This document shows positions 1 to 8,914 of a stretch of DNA of 64,000 nucleotides, one piece after another. Position 1 is the stretch's first letter. Each line of letters begins with the position of its first letter. Where the stretch lies: NCBI GenBank assembly GCA_050249415.1, contig JBFWQO010000003.1:62001-126000 (forward strand), given 5' to 3'. The position numbers and the translations under genes are program-made. The stretch is from CADEFQ01 sp050249415 (GTDB taxonomy: Bacteria; Pseudomonadota; Gammaproteobacteria; Steroidobacterales; Steroidobacteraceae). A model generated the notes under the pieces. That model did no database searches. It was not told where the DNA came from and saw only the letters and a program-made list of their open reading frames with translations.

Positions 1-1
1 C

Positions 2-772
2 GGCTATCTCGCGGCGATCGTCGCGGCCGCGAATGCCGGCGGCTCCGGCAGCGTGATCGGCGATACGACGACCACGATCATGTGGATCGAAGGGGTCAGG
101 GCGACCGAAGTACTGCATGCCTACGTCGCGGCTGCTTCCGCCTTTTTCATTTTCGCGATACCCGCGGCCCGCGCGCAGCAGCGCCACGCGCCGATCACGC
201 GCGATGCGCCGACCGCGCTGGCGATCGACTGGGGGCGGGCGACGATCGTCGGACTCATACTCCTGGCGGCGATCGCGACCAACCTGTACGTGAACCTGCT
301 GCATCCCGGGGTCGCCGATCGATGGCCGTTCCTCGGCCTCGCGGTCTGGGCGGCGATCATCGCAACCGCCGCGTGGCGGCGCCCCGAGTGGTCGCTGCTC
401 CCCGATTCCGTACGCGGCAGCATCTTCCTCCTGTCTCTCGTCGGCTGCGCCTCGATGATGCCGGTCGAGAAACTCCCGGAGGCGAGCTGGCAGAGTGCGT
501 TCGCGCTCGGGTTCGTATCATCGGTGTTCGACAATATCCCGCTCACGAAGCTCGCGCTCGAAGAGGGCGGCTATGACTGGGGCGTGCTCGCCTACGCCGT
601 CGGCTTCGGCGGATCGATGATATGGTTCGGCTCGTCCGCGGGCGTCGCGATCTCGAACCGCTTTCCGGAGGCGCGCTCGGTCGGCGCGTGGCTGCGGCAC
701 GGCTGGTTCGTCGCCGTCGCTTATCCTGTCGGCTTCTTCGTCCTGCTCGGAGTGCTCGGATGGCGCCCGTAA
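2..772 (+). CDS. NhaD/ArsB-type Na+/H+ antiporter, 3' part
   Basis: The reading frame is open from the window edge, so the N-terminal part of the gene lies outside. The 256 visible residues start in a Gly/Thr-rich segment (NAGGSGSVIGDTTTTIMW) typical of the second half of NhaD-like sodium:proton antiporters of the ArsB/NhaD ion-transporter superfamily. About six hydrophobic segments follow, and the stretch SVFDNIPLT plus a Gly-rich FGGSMIWFGSS segment match the second discontinuous helix of that fold. The protein is an inner-membrane transporter; exchange of Na+ for H+ is known for the family and inferred here. The next gene starts 13 bases before the stop, so the two are probably co-transcribed. 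Another anion or citrate carrier of the same superfamily is possible. Confidence 0.8.
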   Translation, partial: GYLAAIVAAANAGGSGSVIGDTTTTIMWIEGVRATEVLHAYVAAASAFFIFAIPAARAQQRHAPITRDAPTALAIDWGRATIVGLILLAAIATNLYVNLLHPGVADRWPFLGLAVWAAIIATAAWRRPEWSLLPDSVRGSIFLLSLVGCASMMPVEKLPEASWQSAFALGFVSSVFDNIPLTKLALEEGGYDWGVLAYAVGFGGSMIWFGSSAGVAISNRFPEARSVGAWLRHGWFVAVAYPVGFFVLLGVLGWRP

Positions 773-1323
773 CCCGCACGATCCTGATCGCCACGGTGGC
801 GATCTACCTGCTGCAGACCGTCTCGCAGACGCAGCTGCTGCAGTTTGCGTTGTGGCCGCTCGGGCCCCTCTTCCGGCCCTGGCAGCTCGCGACCTACGCG
901 TTCCTGCACGGCAGTCCGGCCCACCTCTTCTTCAACATGTTCGCCGTCTACATGTTCGGCAGCGAACTCGAGCGTTTCTGGGGTGCGCGTCGCTATCTTT
1001 TCCTGTACCTGTCGAGCGTCGTATTCGCCGGGCTCGCCCAGCTCGTCGTCGCGGCGCTCCGCGGCGGTGATTATCCGACCGTCGGCGCCTCCGGGGGCGT
1101 GTTCGGCTTGCTGCTCGTCTACGCCGTGCTGTTCCCCCGCCGCCGGCTGATGCTCATCTTCCCGCCGATCCCGATGCCGGCCTGGGTGTTCGTCACGCTC
1201 TACGGTGTCCTCGAGCTCACGCTCGGCCTCACCGGCCAGCAGCCGGGTGTCGCGCATTTCGCCCATCTCGGCGGCATGCTGGGCGGCTTCATCGCGTTGC
1301 TCGGCTTTCGCGCCCGAGGGTGA
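760..1323 (+). CDS. rhomboid-family intramembrane serine protease
   Basis: A 187-residue, six-helix membrane protein. Family hallmarks are visible: HLFFN at residues 55-59 (oxyanion-side His and Asn), the GASG motif at 109-112 with the nucleophile Ser111, and the catalytic His169 in HLGG. Rhomboids cut transmembrane helices of other membrane proteins; the substrate is unknown here. The ATG at 760 overlaps the end of the antiporter gene. A longer in-frame extension upstream is Arg-rich shadow of the antiporter gene and was rejected. The 3' end overlaps the convergent MATE gene by 35 bases. Confidence 0.92.
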   Translation: MAPVTRTILIATVAIYLLQTVSQTQLLQFALWPLGPLFRPWQLATYAFLHGSPAHLFFNMFAVYMFGSELERFWGARRYLFLYLSSVVFAGLAQLVVAALRGGDYPTVGASGGVFGLLLVYAVLFPRRRLMLIFPPIPMPAWVFVTLYGVLELTLGLTGQQPGVAHFAHLGGMLGGFIALLGFRARG

Positions 1324-2767
1324 TGCCGCGCCATCGGCCCGTGCGCCAGCGCGTGACCATACTGAGCCCGAGCAGCATCGCGTAGCTCATCAGCGCGAGC
1401 CAGCCGCCGAGTGCGCCGAGGCCCGCCTGCGGCAACCCATTCACCCAGCCTTGGCCCGGCCGGAACACGAGCGTGTGGGACAGCGGCACGAAGAAGAACC
1501 ACGACAGCAGCAGTGCCGCCGCGGCCGGCACGCGCGTGTCGCCTGCGCCGCGCAGCGCCGAGGCCGAGCCGAAGTAGAGTCCGTCGAAGGCCTGGTACGC
1601 CGCCGCGGGCCACAGCACGAGCAGTGCGACGGCGATCGCCTCACGGGCCGCCGCGTCGATCGGCGGCACGAACAGCGGCAGGAGCCAGCGGCCGCCGACG
1701 AGTATCGCGACGGCCATGGTGGCCATGAACGCAACGCATATGACGATCACGGTGTTGCCGACGCGACGCGCCCAGTCGCGATCGCCCGCGCCGATCGCCT
1801 GGCCCACGAACGTGGTGCCCGCGGAGGCGATGCCGATCGCAGGCAGGTACGCGAGCGAGGTCAGCATGATCACGATCTGCGTCGCGGCGGCGGCGCTGTT
1901 ACCCGTCTGCACGATCATCAGCTGGAACAAAGCGACGCCCAGCACGTCGGCGCCGTACATCACGCCGATCGGGAGGCCGATTCTCAGCTGCCGTCCGATC
2001 AGCGCACGGTCGGGGCGCCACGTCAGGTGCGTGCGATAGGCGCGCGCGAGGCGCGGTGACAACACGATCGCGACCGCGAACGCGAGGCCCAGCGCCTGCG
2101 CGGCATTCGTGCCCCACGCGGCGCCGGCCATGCCGAGGTCGAGCCCGAACATGAAGAACTGGTTCGCCGGCACGTTCGCGAGCACCGTCGCTCCGGCCAC
2201 CACGAAAGTCGTACGCGTCGCGCCGATGCCGGTGAAGAAACCCGTCAGCGCCCAGGTCGCGAGCCCGAGGGGCGCGCCGCACATGCGCGGCGTCCAGTAG
2301 TCGAGCGCGAGTGCTTCGACCTTCGGTGCCAGGTCAAAGGGCGCGATCAATGCGGGCCCCGCCCAGGCGAGGAGCATGAAGATCGGCCAGGTGGCGAGCG
2401 ACGTCCACATGCCGGCCCACGCCGCCTGCGAGGCCCGCGCACTACGCCGTGAGCCGTGCGCCTGCGCCACGAACGTCTGCACGGCAAAGCCTGCGCCGCC
2501 GAGGATCAGGATTGCGCACGTCATCACCCAGTAGATCGCGCTCATCGCCGCAAGCGCGTCGGTGGAAAGGCGGCCGATGAACCACGTGTCCGTCAGGTTG
2601 AGCAGGGCCTGGATCGCATTGGTCGCCATCAACGGCGCGGCGAAGCGTGCGATCGCGCGCAGATCGACCTGCGGCCGGCCACGCCGGTCGATGCGCTGTG
2701 CGGGCAGGTTCACCGGCGCGTGTCGGCCGAGGCCGCGCATCGTGCCCGCTCGCACGACGGCGCTCAT
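1289..2767 (-). CDS. MATE-family multidrug/Na+ exporter
   Basis: A 492-residue inner-membrane protein with about twelve hydrophobic segments in two similar halves. The first half begins RFAAPLMATNAIQALLNLTDTWFIG, which has the shape of MATE transporters, proton- or sodium-coupled exporters of cationic compounds. The first ~35 residues are polar and Arg-rich, so translation may begin at a later Met. The ATG at 2767 overlaps the stop of the MaoC-like gene as ATGA, so the gene is probably translationally coupled to it. It is the last gene of the long minus-strand cluster. Substrate unknown. Confidence 0.93.
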   Translation of the reverse strand: MSAVVRAGTMRGLGRHAPVNLPAQRIDRRGRPQVDLRAIARFAAPLMATNAIQALLNLTDTWFIGRLSTDALAAMSAIYWVMTCAILILGGAGFAVQTFVAQAHGSRRSARASQAAWAGMWTSLATWPIFMLLAWAGPALIAPFDLAPKVEALALDYWTPRMCGAPLGLATWALTGFFTGIGATRTTFVVAGATVLANVPANQFFMFGLDLGMAGAAWGTNAAQALGLAFAVAIVLSPRLARAYRTHLTWRPDRALIGRQLRIGLPIGVMYGADVLGVALFQLMIVQTGNSAAAATQIVIMLTSLAYLPAIGIASAGTTFVGQAIGAGDRDWARRVGNTVIVICVAFMATMAVAILVGGRWLLPLFVPPIDAAAREAIAVALLVLWPAAAYQAFDGLYFGSASALRGAGDTRVPAAAALLLSWFFFVPLSHTLVFRPGQGWVNGLPQAGLGALGGWLALMSYAMLLGLSMVTRWRTGRWRGITLGRESRATR

Positions 2768-3651
2768 GCGCCGGCGGTCCGAAGGTCTCCGGTCAGGTAG
2801 GGTCGGTTGGCGGTGGAATCGCGGAGCGTAAACGCGATGCCGCCATCGGCATCGCAGCTTTCCAGGATGACCCAGGCGGGCAGGTATACGGGCAACCGGA
2901 AGGTCACGTCGAGCGATGTCCGGCCGCTCGCGTCGATTTCACCGAGCTCGGCCGCGCAGCGCGCGAGCGACCACATGCCGTGCGCAATCGCCTTGCGAAA
3001 CCCGAACGGCCGCGCCGCGAGATCCGCGAGATGGATGGGGTTGTAGTCTCCCGACACGCTCGCGTACCGCCGCCCGAGCCCCGAGGGCGCCGCGAAACTG
3101 CTCGAACGAACCGGGCCTCCCCCATCGAGCTGCCGTGCCTTGTCGGTGGACGGTCGCGCGGCAGGCTTGCCGTGCCGCCGCGCGAGGAACGTGCAGGTCT
3201 CCCGCCAGACCACCGCGCCCCCGATGCGCCCCTCGGTCTCGAGGTCGAATTCCTGCCCGCGATCGGTATCACGATGGCCCTCGATCCAGCTGCGCAGCGC
3301 CAGGCACTCCTCCGCATCGATGGCGCGCCCGCGCACGATCCGGTTGCCCACATGCACGAGTCCGAGCACGCTGATCGGGAAGGCGCTCGAGGAGAGCATC
3401 GCGAGATGCATGCCGCTCGCGAGCATGTGCGGATAGGCGATCGGAATGCGATCGGCGCGCGGCACTTCGCAGATCGCCGCGTAGCGCGCGAGGTGGCCCG
3501 GATCGGCGCGGGTCGCCGCGAGTGTCGCCTCGATGCGGGGGCTCGTCGCGCCCGCGCGCAGCGTGGCCGGCTTGCGCGACGCGACGACGCGCGAATAGCT
3601 GCCCCAGATGCCCGGGGTGTTCGCGAAATCGAGTCTCAGGCCTGCGCCCAT
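2764..3651 (-). CDS. MaoC-like (hot-dog) hydratase/dehydratase
   Basis: A 295-residue protein with the length of a double hot-dog enoyl-CoA hydratase. The C-terminal half holds the hydratase-2 signature: SGDYNPIHL, with the catalytic Asp and His, then GF...IAHGMW. Family members hydrate enoyl thioesters in fatty-acid or polyhydroxyalkanoate metabolism; the true substrate is unknown. It lies 26 bases after ccmI and overlaps the MATE gene by four bases, so it is probably a passenger of the same transcript. Nothing ties it to cytochrome c maturation. Confidence 0.85.
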   Translation of the reverse strand: MGAGLRLDFANTPGIWGSYSRVVASRKPATLRAGATSPRIEATLAATRADPGHLARYAAICEVPRADRIPIAYPHMLASGMHLAMLSSSAFPISVLGLVHVGNRIVRGRAIDAEECLALRSWIEGHRDTDRGQEFDLETEGRIGGAVVWRETCTFLARRHGKPAARPSTDKARQLDGGGPVRSSSFAAPSGLGRRYASVSGDYNPIHLADLAARPFGFRKAIAHGMWSLARCAAELGEIDASGRTSLDVTFRLPVYLPAWVILESCDADGGIAFTLRDSTANRPYLTGDLRTAGA

Positions 3652-3677
3652 GCGCCTTTCCCGCGATGGCAGATCCG

Positions 3678-4655
3678 TCAGGGCGTCAGGCGATCGATGA
3701 CGATCTCGCGCATGGCGTCCCGGCCCACATCATAGCTGACTTCGCCGAACGGATCGCCGCTCGCGGCCTCAGGTCGACCGGTGCGCGAGATGCGCGCGAC
3801 GACGAGCACGCGCTTGCCGGCCGTGATGACGCGACTCGGCATCATCGCATCGGCCGCGGTCAGCTCGATTTCCAGCGGAAACTTCGCCGGGACGCGCTTG
3901 GCGGCGAGCGGCGGGCCCTGCGTGGCGGGATCGCGTACGAACACGAAGAGCGGCGCGTCGCCCGCAGTCGCGGCCAGGTCGGGCGCGAGCCTTACGGTGA
4001 CGCGCACGGCGGCGTCGCTGGTCGCAGGCCCAGCCGCGATCGCGCGATCGAGCGCGGCCACCTGTTGTTCGATCAACGGGCGCACTTCGGCGGGCGGGTC
4101 GAGCGCCAGGAGAGTCGCGAACCGTTCGCGAGCGACCGGTAACTCGCCACGGCGCATCGCGGATACGGCGCCGAAAAAGAGCGCCTTGCCGGCCTTCGGG
4201 TCGATCGCGAGCGCACGCTCGAAGAGCTCTCCGGCCGTGCCGGTGAGCGCACTGTCGTCCTGCACGGTCAGGATTTCGGCCATGCCGATCAGCGCCTCGG
4301 CATTCTTCCCGTCGGCGAGTCGATCCGCGCGCCCATACGCGCGCAGGGCGAGTGCGGGCTGGCCCATCACGACATACGAGCGCCCGAGTTGCAGCCAGCC
4401 GGCGAGGTCGTCTGGCTCGCGCTCGAGGCGACGCGCGAGTCTCGCGACCATCTCGGCCGGCGACTGCGCGGCGCGTTCCGTCGGCCAGGTCCAGTTGCTC
4501 CAGTTGGCATAGAGCGCCACGCTCCCCGGCAGGAGCACGACGACACTCGCAAGCGCGACCCAGGGCGCCGTCGTCTTGCCCCGCAGCAGCGGCACGGTGA
4601 CGAGCAGGATGGCGGCGAGTGTCAGGGTCGCGGCGAACGTGACGAAGAGCAGCAT
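3678..4655 (-). CDS. ccmI: cytochrome c maturation protein CcmI
   Basis: A 325-residue protein with two N-terminal membrane helices (residues 1-20 and about 30-50), then a tetratricopeptide region (LARRLEREPDDLAGWLQLGRSY and following repeats) and a C-terminal periplasmic domain. CcmI holds apocytochrome c for the CcmF/H haem-ligation complex. The ATG at 4655 shares one base with the ccmH stop (TGATG), which supports this start over the longer frame upstream. Last ccm gene of the cluster. Confidence 0.93.
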   Translation of the reverse strand: MLLFVTFAATLTLAAILLVTVPLLRGKTTAPWVALASVVVLLPGSVALYANWSNWTWPTERAAQSPAEMVARLARRLEREPDDLAGWLQLGRSYVVMGQPALALRAYGRADRLADGKNAEALIGMAEILTVQDDSALTGTAGELFERALAIDPKAGKALFFGAVSAMRRGELPVARERFATLLALDPPAEVRPLIEQQVAALDRAIAAGPATSDAAVRVTVRLAPDLAATAGDAPLFVFVRDPATQGPPLAAKRVPAKFPLEIELTAADAMMPSRVITAGKRVLVVARISRTGRPEAASGDPFGEVSYDVGRDAMREIVIDRLTP

Positions 4656-5089
4656 CAGGTATCCAGGTCTCCGGAGTCGGCATCGGGTTCGGTGGCCGCG
4701 AGTACCGAGCGCCGGCGCACGATGCGCCACGCGACGATCACCCCGCCGACGAGCAGCACGCCCGGTAACGCCCAGAGCCAGGCCGTGCGTCCCGAGACAC
4801 GCGGGCGAAACAGGATGAAATCGCCGTAGCGGGCGGACATGTAGTCGCGCACCTGCTGGTCGGTACGGCCCGCCGTCAGTTGCTCGGCCACCTCGCGACG
4901 CAGGTCCGCGGCGAGTCCGACCGGCGAATCGGCGATCGACTGGTTCTGGCACTGCATGCACCGCAATTCGTGCGTCAGCGCCTCATAGCGGGCCTGCAAT
5001 TGCGGATCCGGCAATTGCGTCGTGTCGATCGCGAGCGCCGCGCCCGCACCCGCGAGGCCGAGGGCCCACAGCACGGTGCGCGCGATCAT
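4655..5089 (-). CDS. ccmH: cytochrome c maturation protein CcmH
   Basis: A 144-residue protein with an N-terminal signal/membrane helix, the defining LRCMQCQNQ motif at residues 42-50 (redox Cys44 and Cys47) and a second membrane helix near residue 105. CcmH reduces or handles the CXXCH site of apocytochrome c in the periplasm together with CcmG and CcmI. It is the short, single-domain form, consistent with a separate ccmI. The ATG overlaps the ccmG stop as ATGA. Confidence 0.96.
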   Translation of the reverse strand: MIARTVLWALGLAGAGAALAIDTTQLPDPQLQARYEALTHELRCMQCQNQSIADSPVGLAADLRREVAEQLTAGRTDQQVRDYMSARYGDFILFRPRVSGRTAWLWALPGVLLVGGVIVAWRIVRRRSVLAATEPDADSGDLDT

Positions 5090-5625
5090 GAGCCCGTCCT
5101 CGCCGCGCCCGTCGCCCGGCGCACGAAGTCGCGCTGCCAGATCGCGGCACTCAGCGGACCGATGTGCTTGTGCACGATCACGCCCTGCGGGTCGATCAGG
5201 AAGGTCTCGGGCGCTCCATAGACACCGTAATCGATCGCGATGCGTCCTTCGGCATCGACCGGTACGGCCACGTACGGATTGCCCAGGGCCTCGAGCCAGC
5301 GGCGCGCCTCCTCGTCGCTGTCTTTCCAGTTGAGACCGACGATCGGCAGCGATCCCGAGCGCTGCGCCTCGACGAGCACCGGGTGCTCCGCGCGGCACTC
5401 CACACACCACGTGCCCCACACGTTGAGTACATACCAGCGGCCCTTCATCGCGCGCGAATCGAACTGCGCGGCCGGCTCGAGCAGGTTGGGCAGCACGTAG
5501 TCGGGGGCCGGCCGGCCGATCAACGGCGAGGCGACGACACCCTTCGTCTTAGAGTTGCGGATCCCGACACCGAGGACGATCGCGAGCAGCACGAAGCCTG
5601 CCAGCGGCAGCAGGAAACGGTTCAC
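5086..5625 (-). CDS. ccmG: thiol:disulfide interchange protein CcmG/DsbE
   Basis: A 179-residue thioredoxin-fold protein anchored by one N-terminal helix. The active site is WGTWCVECRAEHP with Cys74 and Cys77, the CcmG form of CXXC. It keeps the haem-binding cysteines of apocytochrome c reduced in the periplasm. The start is a GTG at 5625 that overlaps the ccmF stop as GTGA; the longer upstream frame is a shadow of ccmF. Confidence 0.96.
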   Translation of the reverse strand: MNRFLLPLAGFVLLAIVLGVGIRNSKTKGVVASPLIGRPAPDYVLPNLLEPAAQFDSRAMKGRWYVLNVWGTWCVECRAEHPVLVEAQRSGSLPIVGLNWKDSDEEARRWLEALGNPYVAVPVDAEGRIAIDYGVYGAPETFLIDPQGVIVHKHIGPLSAAIWQRDFVRRATGAARTGS

Positions 5626-7577
5626 GCCGGACTGCCCTGCCCCGCATCCACCGGCGACGCCGCCGGCGCGCGCACGTTGCGATAACGCCGGTCGGACGCG
5701 GCGACGAACCCGCCGAGCGCCATCAGCGCAGCCGCGAGCCACACGTAGTTGATCAGCGGCCGGATCTGGATACGCAAGCTCCACCGGCCCGCACCCAGGT
5801 CTTCACCGAGCGCGACGAAGAGATCGCGGCCCGCCTGCGAGGCGATCGCGGCCTCGGTCATCACGGACTGCTGCACGAGATAGCGCCGCTTCTGGGGGTG
5901 GAGCGTGACTACGGGCACACCGTCGCGCGACACCTGCACGGTGCCTTGCACCCCATCGTAGTTCGGTCCGTCGAGCGCACCGACGCCGTCGAAGCGGAAG
6001 TCGAACCCGCCCACGTGCGCGATCTCGCCCTGCGCCAGCGCGATGTCCTGCTCGGCCGTGTAGGTTTCGACCGCCGTGACCGCGATCACGAACACGCCGA
6101 GCGCCACGTGCGCGAGGGTCATGCCGACGATCGCGCGCGGCAGCGTCGGTCCGCGACGCAGCCGGTCGAGCGGATCGACGAGTGTGGACAGTACGAGCCA
6201 CACGCCGAGCGCGAAACTCAGCAACGCGAGGCCCGGCCTGCCCGCGTAGTAGCCAAACACCAGCGCGAGCGCGATCACGAGCGCCGCGAGCCCCGTGCCG
6301 ATCACCGCCCGGCGGCGTGCGGGCAGGCGCCCCCGCTTCCAGTTCGCGTGCACGGCAATGGCCGCGAGGGCGAGCAGCGGCAGCATCGGCAGCAGGAAGG
6401 TCGGATTGAAATACTGCGGCCCCACCGAGAGCGTGCCGAGGCCGAGCGTGTCGGAGATGAGCGGCGCGAGCGTGCCGCCGAACACGGTCGCCGCGGCGAT
6501 CACCAGCAGGATGTTGTTGAAGAGCAGGAAGGATTCACGCGACGCGAACTCGAAGCCGGCGTCCGACTTGAGACGCGGCGCGCGCCAGGCGTAGAGCGTG
6601 AGCGCCCCGCCGATCATGACCACGAGAAATGCGAGGATGAACACGCCGCGCGCCGGGTCGGCCGCGAACGAATGCACCGACACGAGCACGCCCGAGCGCA
6701 CGAGGAAGGTGCCGAGCAGGCTCAGCGAAAACGCGATGATCGCGAGCAGCAGGGTCCAGCTCTTGAACAGGCCCCGCTTGTCGGTGACTGCGAGCGAGTG
6801 GATCAGTGCCGTGCCCACGAGCCACGGCATGAACGACGCATTCTCCACCGGGTCCCAGAACCAGTAGCCGCCCCAGCCGAGCTCGTAATAGGCCCACCAG
6901 CTGCCGAGCGCGATGCCGCAGGTGAGGAACGCCCAGGCCGCGAGTGTCCACGGGCGTGTCCAGCGCGCCCACGACTGGTCGAGCCGGCCCTCGAGCATCG
7001 CGGCGATTGCAAAGGCGAAGCCCACCGCAAAACCGACATAGCCCGTGTACAGGAGCGGCGGATGCATCGCGAGTGCCGGATCCTGCAGCAGCGGATTCAG
7101 GTCGCGTCCGTCGGGCACCGGCGGATCGAGGCGCAGGAAAGGATTGGAGGTCGCGAGAGTGAACAGCAGGAAACCGAAGCTCACGAGACCGAGCACGCCG
7201 AGCACGCGTGCGCCGATACGTCGTGGCAGGCGCGCCACGCCGAAGGCGACGGCCACGGTCCACGCGGCGAGCAGCGTGATCCAGAGGAGCAGCGACCCCT
7301 CGTGGGCGCCCCAGACCGCCGCGATGCGATAGACGAGCGGCAGCGCCGAGTTGGAATTCTCGGCCACGTAGGCGACCGAAAAATCGAAGCGCACGAAACT
7401 CGCGACGAGGCACGCAAACGCGGTGCCCACCATCACGACCTGGCCCGCCGTGGCGGGAATGACCGCCGCGAGCCAGCGCTCGCGCCCGAGCGCCGGCGCG
7501 GCGAGACCGTAGAACGCCTGCAGGCCCGCGAGCAGCAGTGCGAGGATCAGCGCGAAATGGCCCAGCTCCGGCAGCAT
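5622..7577 (-). CDS. ccmF: haem lyase subunit CcmF
   Basis: A 651-residue multi-helix membrane protein of full family length. It shows WGAHEGSLLLW near residues 89-99 and the tryptophan-rich haem-handling motif GGYWFWDPVEN near residue 245, both standard for CcmF. It ligates haem delivered by CcmE to apocytochrome c on the periplasmic side. The start is four bases after the ccmE stop. A 593-codon frame on the opposite strand across this gene is only a GC-driven shadow. Confidence 0.98.
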   Translation of the reverse strand: MLPELGHFALILALLLAGLQAFYGLAAPALGRERWLAAVIPATAGQVVMVGTAFACLVASFVRFDFSVAYVAENSNSALPLVYRIAAVWGAHEGSLLLWITLLAAWTVAVAFGVARLPRRIGARVLGVLGLVSFGFLLFTLATSNPFLRLDPPVPDGRDLNPLLQDPALAMHPPLLYTGYVGFAVGFAFAIAAMLEGRLDQSWARWTRPWTLAAWAFLTCGIALGSWWAYYELGWGGYWFWDPVENASFMPWLVGTALIHSLAVTDKRGLFKSWTLLLAIIAFSLSLLGTFLVRSGVLVSVHSFAADPARGVFILAFLVVMIGGALTLYAWRAPRLKSDAGFEFASRESFLLFNNILLVIAAATVFGGTLAPLISDTLGLGTLSVGPQYFNPTFLLPMLPLLALAAIAVHANWKRGRLPARRRAVIGTGLAALVIALALVFGYYAGRPGLALLSFALGVWLVLSTLVDPLDRLRRGPTLPRAIVGMTLAHVALGVFVIAVTAVETYTAEQDIALAQGEIAHVGGFDFRFDGVGALDGPNYDGVQGTVQVSRDGVPVVTLHPQKRRYLVQQSVMTEAAIASQAGRDLFVALGEDLGAGRWSLRIQIRPLINYVWLAAALMALGGFVAASDRRYRNVRAPAASPVDAGQGSPA

Positions 7578-7581
7578 CGGC

Positions 7582-8019
7582 TCAGCCCTGCGGCGCCGCG
7601 GCGGGCGGCTTCAGGGAGCGGTGCACTTCGGGCGGCATGTAGTTCTCGTCGTGCTTCGCGAGTACTTCGTCGGCCGTGAACACGCCATCGGCGCCGAGCC
7701 GCCCGTGCGCCACGACACCCTGCCCCTCGCGAAAGAGGTCGGGCAGGACGCCGGTGTAGTGCACCGGGACCGTGCGCTGGAAGTCCGTCACGATGAATTG
7801 CACTTCGAGGCTGCCCGGCTTGCGTACGACGCTGCCGTTCTCGACCATGCCTCCGAGGCGGAACCGCTCGCCCGCGGGCGCCTCGCCCTTGGCGACCTGC
7901 GTGGGATCGAAGAAGAACATCACGTTCTCGCGGAAGGCCTGCAGTGCGAGCCCGCCGGCAACCGCCACACCCGCGAGGATGCCGGCGACCAGGATGAGAC
8001 GGCGGCGGCGCGGGGTCAT
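7582..8019 (-). CDS. ccmE: periplasmic haem chaperone CcmE
   Basis: A 145-residue protein with one N-terminal membrane anchor and a beta-barrel (OB) domain. The haem-binding motif LAKHDENY carries the covalent haem ligand His123 and Tyr127. CcmE takes haem from CcmC and hands it to CcmF. The ATG at 8019 overlaps the ccmD stop as ATGA, which fixes the start within a longer open frame. Confidence 0.97.
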   Translation of the reverse strand: MTPRRRRLILVAGILAGVAVAGGLALQAFRENVMFFFDPTQVAKGEAPAGERFRLGGMVENGSVVRKPGSLEVQFIVTDFQRTVPVHYTGVLPDLFREGQGVVAHGRLGADGVFTADEVLAKHDENYMPPEVHRSLKPPAAAPQG

Positions 8020-8177
8020 GGCGCCTCCTCCATCGCGATCCGGCGGCGCACTTCGGCGCGCGCCGCGGCGAGCGAGCGCCGCGCCGCGATCACATTCCAC
8101 GCGATGATGCCGAATGTCAGCGCCATGGCGGGCCATACGGAGCCCGCATAACCGCCCATCGAGAAAAACCCGCTCAT
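8016..8177 (-). CDS. ccmD: haem exporter small subunit CcmD
   Basis: A 53-residue single-helix protein (GGYAGSVWPAMALTFGIIAW) followed by an Arg-rich cytoplasmic tail, the usual shape of CcmD, which helps release holo-CcmE from the CcmABC complex. It overlaps ccmC (stop 8174) and ccmE (start 8019) by four bases each. It has no independent start in longer frame listings; the ATG at 8177 was chosen from the overlap and size. Confidence 0.9.
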   Translation of the reverse strand: MSGFFSMGGYAGSVWPAMALTFGIIAWNVIAARRSLAAARAEVRRRIAMEEAP

Positions 8178-8911
8178 TCCGCGACCACCTCCACGACCCA
8201 TTGCGCCCGCCTTTCCCGGCGCAGGATCTCCCCGCGCAGGCGCACCAGCAGCAGCGCCACAAACAGTAGTGTAAACCCGGCGAACATGATCAGCAGGGGT
8301 GTCAGCATCGGCCAGCTGATCGACGGTTTGCCGAACTTCATCACCGACGGTGCCTGGTGGATCGAATTCCACCACTCGACCGAGTAGCGCACGATAGGTA
8401 CATTCACGACGCCCACGATCGCGAGCACCGCGCTCGTGCGATCCGCGCGCTGCGGGTCCTCGATCGCCGAGCGCAGCCCGATATAGCCGAGATACAGGAA
8501 CAGCAGCACGAGTTCGGCCGTGAGCCGCGGGTCCCACGCCCAGTAGGTGCCCCACATCGGCTTGCCCCACAGCATGCCGGTACCGAGCGCCGCCACGGTG
8601 AACCAGGCGCCGATGGGCGCACAACTCGCGGCCGCCGCGTGCGCCGCCTTCATGCGCCAGATGAGCCCGATTGCGGCCGCGACCGCCATCCAGGTGTAGG
8701 CCATCAGCGACAACCAGGCGCTCGGCGCATGCACGTAGATGATCCGGAAGCCGTCGCCCTGCTGGTAGTCGGGCGGCGCCAGCACGAGCCCGCCATAGAG
8801 CCCGAGCGCGATCAGGAACGCCGCAGGCCATGCGAACCACGGCGTGAGCCGGCCCGCGAGCCCGTACAAGTGCGGCGGCGAGGCGAAGCGGTGAAACCAG
8901 GTCCAATCCAT
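8174..8911 (-). CDS. ccmC: haem exporter membrane protein CcmC
   Basis: A 245-residue protein with six membrane helices and the tryptophan-rich haem motif (GTYWAWDPRLT) in the middle, flanked by conserved His. CcmC loads haem onto CcmE. It starts three bases after ccmB ends. Confidence 0.97.
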   Translation of the reverse strand: MDWTWFHRFASPPHLYGLAGRLTPWFAWPAAFLIALGLYGGLVLAPPDYQQGDGFRIIYVHAPSAWLSLMAYTWMAVAAAIGLIWRMKAAHAAAASCAPIGAWFTVAALGTGMLWGKPMWGTYWAWDPRLTAELVLLFLYLGYIGLRSAIEDPQRADRTSAVLAIVGVVNVPIVRYSVEWWNSIHQAPSVMKFGKPSISWPMLTPLLIMFAGFTLLFVALLLVRLRGEILRRERRAQWVVEVVAE

Positions 8912-8914
8912 GCC

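Noticed and set aside
5898..7679. Open frame of 593 codons opposite ccmF and ccmE
   Set aside because: Its composition is Arg/His/Glu-rich and repetitive, as expected for the antisense of GC-rich membrane-protein genes. CcmF and CcmE on the other strand are certain.
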